Shown here: one piece after another, positions 16,218 through 18,380 of the stretch
Numbering within the stretch: the first letter of the stretch is position 1
Layout: every line of letters begins with the position of its first letter
DNA from: Nanobdellati archaeon
GTDB taxonomy: Archaea; EX4484-52; JAADEF01
Assembly (NCBI GenBank): GCA_026997215.1
Contig: JALWJP010000073.1
Span: 1-18,380, forward strand
Reading direction: 5' to 3'
DNA: 18,380 bases
Notes under the pieces: model-generated
Told to the model about the DNA's origin: nothing
The model's input: only the letters and a program-made list of their open reading frames with translations
Database searches by the model: none
Made by a program: the position numbers and the translations under genes

Positions 16218-16745
16218 TTAAGATCTTAGACCTCTAGATTTTTTCCCAGCAGAAGTTAATCCTCTGAATACTCTTCCCTTATGTTTATTACTTGCTATCC
16301 ATCCTAATTCTTTGTCCTTAACAATAGCAGGATGGTGAGGATCCAACATAATAACCTCAAACCATTTGTAAACTCCATCCTCTCCCACATAATAAGAATT
16401 TAATACTTCTAAGTTAGGGAACTTCTTTGCTGCCTTTTCTTCTGCTTGTTGCTGTAAGGACTTAGAAGGAGTAAAGAATAATTGACCTGCTCTCTTAGGC
16501 CTCCTGCCCTTTCTTATTTTAGGTCTATCCCTACCTCCTTTTTTAACTCTCACTCTCGCTATAACAACCCCTGACTTGGCTTTATATCCTAAAGCCCGTG
16601 CTCTATCCAATCTTGTTGGCTTATCAATTCTTACCACAACTTCTTCCTTTCTCCATCTAATAAATCTTTCTTTTAAGATATCACGTAAAGAGTCATAAGG
16701 TCTCTTCCATAATTCTGCTATATAATGGTATGCACTTTTTGCCAT
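16218..16745 (-). CDS. rpl15e: Large-subunit ribosomal protein L15e
   Basis: Archaeal/eukaryotic ribosomal protein that binds 23S rRNA in the 50S subunit. The 175-aa, very basic product carries family hallmarks: MAKSAYHYIAELW at the start, RIDKPTRLDRARALGYKAK (39-57), RVRVKKGGRDRPKIRKGRR (64-82), LNSYYVGEDGVYKWFEVIML (114-133) and a C-terminal RVFRGLTSAGKKSRGLR. Length is close to the usual 180-195. The start is ATG 16745, with GGTGAGG about 8-10 bases upstream. A leader of about 50 nt is likely if the TTTTAAAA box at 16822-16829 is its promoter. Confidence 0.97.
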   Translation of the reverse strand: MAKSAYHYIAELWKRPYDSLRDILKERFIRWRKEEVVVRIDKPTRLDRARALGYKAKSGVVIARVRVKKGGRDRPKIRKGRRPKRAGQLFFTPSKSLQQQAEEKAAKKFPNLEVLNSYYVGEDGVYKWFEVIMLDPHHPAIVKDKELGWIASNKHKGRVFRGLTSAGKKSRGLRS

Positions 16746-16755
16746 ATTAATCGCC

Positions 16756-16800
16756 TCACCCTTTTATGTTCGGCTTAATGCCACATCCTGGGTTATTAAT
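16756..16800 (-). promoter_or_regulatory. rpl15e leader with Shine-Dalgarno site and small possible stem-loop
   Basis: On the minus strand the leader contains GGGTGAGG (16754-16761), a strong ribosome site. Upstream is TGTGGCATTAAGCCGAACA, in which GGC pairs with GCC around an ATTAA loop. An outer TGT/ACA pairing would leave a GA bulge. The stem is short, and any regulatory role is unproven. Confidence 0.3.
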
Positions 16801-16821
16801 CCTAAATATCTTTCATTAATT

Positions 16822-16829
16822 TTTTAAAA
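16822..16829. promoter_or_regulatory. Palindromic TATA box between rpl15e and the disulfide oxidoreductase gene
   Basis: TTTTAAAA is the best TATA-like element in the 118-bp divergent gap. Rightward it would start transcription about 16852, exactly at the AGGTGA of the oxidoreductase gene. Leftward it would give rpl15e a leader of about 50 nt. Confidence 0.4.
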
Positions 16830-16851
16830 CTAATTCATTCTAATATTTAAA

Positions 16852-16857
16852 AGGTGA
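16852..16857 (+). promoter_or_regulatory. Shine-Dalgarno site of the disulfide oxidoreductase gene
   Basis: AGGTGA is followed by six bases and ATG at 16864, confirming that start. Confidence 0.7.
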
Positions 16858-16863
16858 GTAAAC

Positions 16864-17514
16864 ATGAGTCTCATAGATGAAAAAACACAAGAACATTTGA
16901 AAAAGGATTTTAAAGAAAAATTAGAAGGTTCTGTTAAAATAATTTTTGTAGGCGGAGAAGGATGTATGTATTGTAAAGAAATAGAAGAAATCGTAACTAC
17001 TTTAGAAAAACTTAGCGAAGGAAAAATAGTTGTGGAAAAATACGATGCACAAAAAGACGCTGAAAAAATAAAAGAATATGGTGTGGATAAATACCCTCTA
17101 CTAATTATCACAGGTGAAAAGCATCCGTATTATAACGTTAGATTCTACGGCATTCCTAGCGGATACGAATTCATCTCTTTAGTGGAAAGCATATTTATGA
17201 TATCACACGGTCACAGCCATCTTTCTCCTCAAACTAAAGAAATAATCAAAGGAATAGATAAAGATGTACACTTACAAATATTTGTTACACCTACATGTCC
17301 TCACTGTCCGCGAGCAGTATTAATGGCTCATCAAATGGCTATAGAAAATCCAAAAATAAGAGGAGATATGATAGAGGCTATGGAATTCGAAGAATTAGCC
17401 AACAAATATAAAGTAATGGCTGTTCCAAAAATAGTGATAAATGAAGAGCATAGTTTTGAAGGAGCGTTACCAGAGCCGTATTTTGTACAAAAAGTAAAAG
17501 AAGCATTAGAATAA
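16864..17514 (+). CDS. Protein disulfide oxidoreductase (two-thioredoxin-fold PDO, glutaredoxin-like)
   Basis: Cytoplasmic PDI-like enzyme of thermophilic archaea and bacteria that forms, reduces or shuffles protein disulfides. The 216-aa protein matches the family length. It has two thioredoxin-fold units: the first with redox motif CMYC (C34/C37) and cis-Pro P78 (VDKYPLLII), the second with CPHC (C145/C148) and cis-Pro P188 (VMAVPKIVI). Both active sites are intact. A His-rich linker (SHGHSHLSPQT, about 114-124) joins the units. It has no signal peptide, consistent with an intracellular enzyme. The gene is divergent from rpl15e with a strong AGGTGA site. Its last 9 bases overlap the end of a possible 49-aa minus-strand frame. 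Confidence 0.93.
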   Translation: MSLIDEKTQEHLKKDFKEKLEGSVKIIFVGGEGCMYCKEIEEIVTTLEKLSEGKIVVEKYDAQKDAEKIKEYGVDKYPLLIITGEKHPYYNVRFYGIPSGYEFISLVESIFMISHGHSHLSPQTKEIIKGIDKDVHLQIFVTPTCPHCPRAVLMAHQMAIENPKIRGDMIEAMEFEELANKYKVMAVPKIVINEEHSFEGALPEPYFVQKVKEALE

Positions 17515-17655
17515 AAAATAAGTGAGAGATAATTGAAAATGGGAACAAATTTCGTTATTTTTAGGTATGAAAGAAGATTTAAAAGGATAGAGGGAGGAGA
17601 GCTCCCTAAACCTTTTTTCTATTTCTCTACGCACGAGGGGGTTTCGAACACGCAT
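17506..17655 (-). CDS. Possible small protein, 49 aa, unrecognised
   Basis: A short frame in the 220-bp gap between the disulfide oxidoreductase and the membrane hydrolase. Reading the minus strand from ATG 17655 gives MRVRNPLVRREIEKRFREL, a basic amphipathic start, then SSLYPFKSSFIPKNN and a hydrophobic end LSLTYFLF. There is no recognised family. In favour: AGGTGAT lies at the same five-base spacing as in the pilus genes, and a TTTAAA box is centred 38.5 bp upstream, as for the oxidoreductase gene. The local DNA is also richer in G+C than the surrounding gap. Against: short length, no homologue known to me, and a hairpin in the same bases that could instead belong to an RNA. It overlaps the oxidoreductase stop by 9 bp. 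Confidence 0.45.
   Translation of the reverse strand: MRVRNPLVRREIEKRFRELSSLYPFKSSFIPKNNEICSHFQLSLTYFLF
17581..17618. other. Nested inverted repeat, possible terminator hairpin or small RNA element
   Basis: AGGGAG (17591-17596) pairs with CTCCCT (17602-17607) across a five-base loop. An outer AAAAGG (17581-17586) pairs with CCTTTT (17611-17616). TTTTTT (17613-17618) follows on the plus strand. It could end the disulfide-oxidoreductase message or be part of a small RNA. It also lies inside the possible 49-aa minus-strand frame. The 17515-17734 gap holds nothing else recognisable apart from that frame, its ribosome site and the TTTAAA box. Confidence 0.35.
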
Positions 17656-17660
17656 ACTTA

Positions 17661-17666
17661 TCACCT
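17661..17666 (-). promoter_or_regulatory. Shine-Dalgarno site of the 49-aa frame
   Basis: On the minus strand AGGTGA, five bases, then ATG at 17655. The motif and spacing match the three plus-strand pilus genes at 9965, 10502 and 10962. Confidence 0.45.
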
Positions 17667-17690
17667 AATAAAATCATAATCACGATCCTA

Positions 17691-17696
17691 TTTAAA
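17691..17696. promoter_or_regulatory. Palindromic TATA box between the 49-aa frame and the membrane hydrolase gene
   Basis: TTTAAA is centred 38.5 bp from the minus-strand ATG (17655) and 41.5 bp from the plus-strand ATG (17735). In each direction the predicted transcript start falls just before the ribosome-binding site. Confidence 0.45.
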
Positions 17697-17734
17697 ATGA
17701 GCAATTGTGAAATTTGCCGTTTTCCGTGATAAGC

Positions 17735-18286
17735 ATGGATACAATAAGTCATGGTCTATGGGTTTTTGGCGGATGCAAACTTTTTAGATATTGCCGTAAG
17801 ATAAATATTTACTTGTTAACTCTATTCGGTATGCTCCCCGATATCATTGCATTTTTACCAATAATTATCTATATAATTTACTTGCTAATAACCTTTCAAT
17901 TTCCTTTTAGCGATCCTCTAAGATTCAGCTTAGCAATGGGAGATAAAAGTATATTGGTTGTAAAAGTAGCCTCGTATTTGTATCTCATTACACATTCTTA
18001 TATAACCTGGTTAATTCTTTTTATAACATTTAGAAAAAAAGAAATACTTGGAGGGATGATTCACATAACAATAGATATCTTTACTCACTCTTTGAATTAC
18101 AACCCTACTAGATTTTTATGGCCATTGAGCAATTATGCTTTTAACGGTATAAGGTGGTCTAATCCTTATTTTCTACTTATAAACTTTACAGGTCTTTTAA
18201 CTCTTTATTATTATCTATGGAAAAGTAATAAGTTACAAGAAGATATTAAAAAAATATATAAAGGTTTAAGTAAATATATAAAATAA
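17735..18286 (+). CDS. DUF457/YdjM-like membrane-bound putative metal-dependent hydrolase
   Basis: A 183-aa integral membrane protein. Conserved residues fit the DUF457/YdjM-type putative hydrolases: DTISHG at the N-terminus (H6), MLPDI (D36), a membrane THS (H87), HITIDIFTHS (H110, D114, H118) and RFLWPLS (126-132). The His/Asp set suggests metal binding. Four or more hydrophobic helices are visible (about 27-53, 75-98, 105-116 and 143-161). The substrate is unknown for the family. ATG 17735 is preferred over an upstream in-frame TTG at 17714 because GTGAT lies four bases before the ATG and the protein then begins at the conserved MDTISHG. It may be cotranscribed with the partial gene 12 bp downstream. 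Confidence 0.75.
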   Translation: MDTISHGLWVFGGCKLFRYCRKINIYLLTLFGMLPDIIAFLPIIIYIIYLLITFQFPFSDPLRFSLAMGDKSILVVKVASYLYLITHSYITWLILFITFRKKEILGGMIHITIDIFTHSLNYNPTRFLWPLSNYAFNGIRWSNPYFLLINFTGLLTLYYYLWKSNKLQEDIKKIYKGLSKYIK

Positions 18287-18298
18287 AAGGGGTGTGAA

Positions 18299-18379
18299 AT
18301 GTTAAGGAGATATGTTTTATTTTTAAGTAAATGGTCCAAAATAAACATAAAAAAAAGGCCTGGATTATATGCAGATTAT
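18299..18379 (+). CDS. Start of an unrecognised gene, cut by window edge
   Basis: An open frame from ATG 18299 runs to the right edge (27 codons, MLRRYVLFLSKWSK...ending GLYADY). A GGGGTG ribosome-site-like sequence lies at 18289-18294. It follows the membrane hydrolase by 12 bp in the same direction, so it is likely in the same operon. Too little is present to assign a family. Confidence 0.55.
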   Translation, partial: MLRRYVLFLSKWSKINIKKRPGLYADY

Positions 18380-18380
18380 A

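Noticed and set aside
17635..17660. T-loop-like TTCGAAC suggesting a tRNA or split-tRNA half
   Set aside because: Flanking bases cannot form the T-stem on either strand, and no D-arm, anticodon arm or acceptor stem is seen.
17714..17734. TTG start for the membrane hydrolase
   Set aside because: ATG 17735 has a GTGAT site four bases upstream and begins at the conserved MDTISHG.
1..18380. CRISPR array, insertion sequence, integrase, rRNA or toxin-antitoxin module
   Set aside because: No regularly spaced repeats, terminal inverted repeats, transposase or integrase motifs, rRNA sequence or recognisable toxin/antitoxin pair were found on reading both strands.

Overview
The window comes from an archaeon. 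The evidence is an archaeal-type alanyl-tRNA synthetase with an N-terminal four-cysteine zinc site, ribosomal protein L15e, an RNase P Rpp30 subunit, a HerA-superfamily ATPase, class III prepilin signals (KG before a hydrophobic helix) with a fused-repeat TadC/FlaJ-type membrane protein, TATA boxes (TTTAAA / TTTATATA) and AGGTGA Shine-Dalgarno sites. The DNA is strongly AT-rich, genes are packed with very short or overlapping junctions, and a two-domain protein disulfide oxidoreductase is present. That fits a streamlined, probably thermophilic archaeon. A DPANN-type lineage is plausible but cannot be proven from this window.

Layout. (1) 1-4323, minus strand: a tight three-gene run of an unknown 144-aa protein, a large N-glycosylation-rich surface protein with two C-terminal membrane segments, and rnp3 (Rpp30), which continues beyond the left edge. 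(2) 4378-8578: alaS (+) and pyrG (-) converge and overlap by 8 bp. (3) 8630-9919: a HerA-like ATPase on the minus strand. (4) 9976-16201: a type IV pilus-like locus. It holds two pilin-like proteins and a multispanning membrane protein (+), a tiny third pilin-like protein on the opposite strand, then a secretion/pilus ATPase and a TadC/FlaJ-type platform protein (+). (5) 16218-16745: rpl15e (-). (6) 16864-18379: protein disulfide oxidoreductase, a possible unannotated 49-aa ORF on the minus strand, a DUF457/YdjM-like membrane hydrolase, and the start of an unrecognised gene cut by the right edge.

How it may work together. The pilus locus has pilin-like subunits, a cytoplasmic motor ATPase and a membrane platform; no prepilin peptidase is in the window. 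The two larger pilins each carry one Cys just after the N-terminal helix and one near the C-terminus, so each could hold a single disulfide. The nearby disulfide oxidoreductase fits thermophilic disulfide use generally, but no direct link is shown. The heavily sequon-bearing surface protein could be another envelope component.

Regulatory architecture stands out. Four of the five divergent gene pairs have one palindromic A/T box between them, at distances that could serve both directions. Several first genes look leaderless (TATA centre about 25-30 bp before ATG). Internal pilus genes carry AGGTGA five bases before the start codon. In the fifth pair, the promoters of the mini-pilin and the pilus ATPase interlock within 35 bp.
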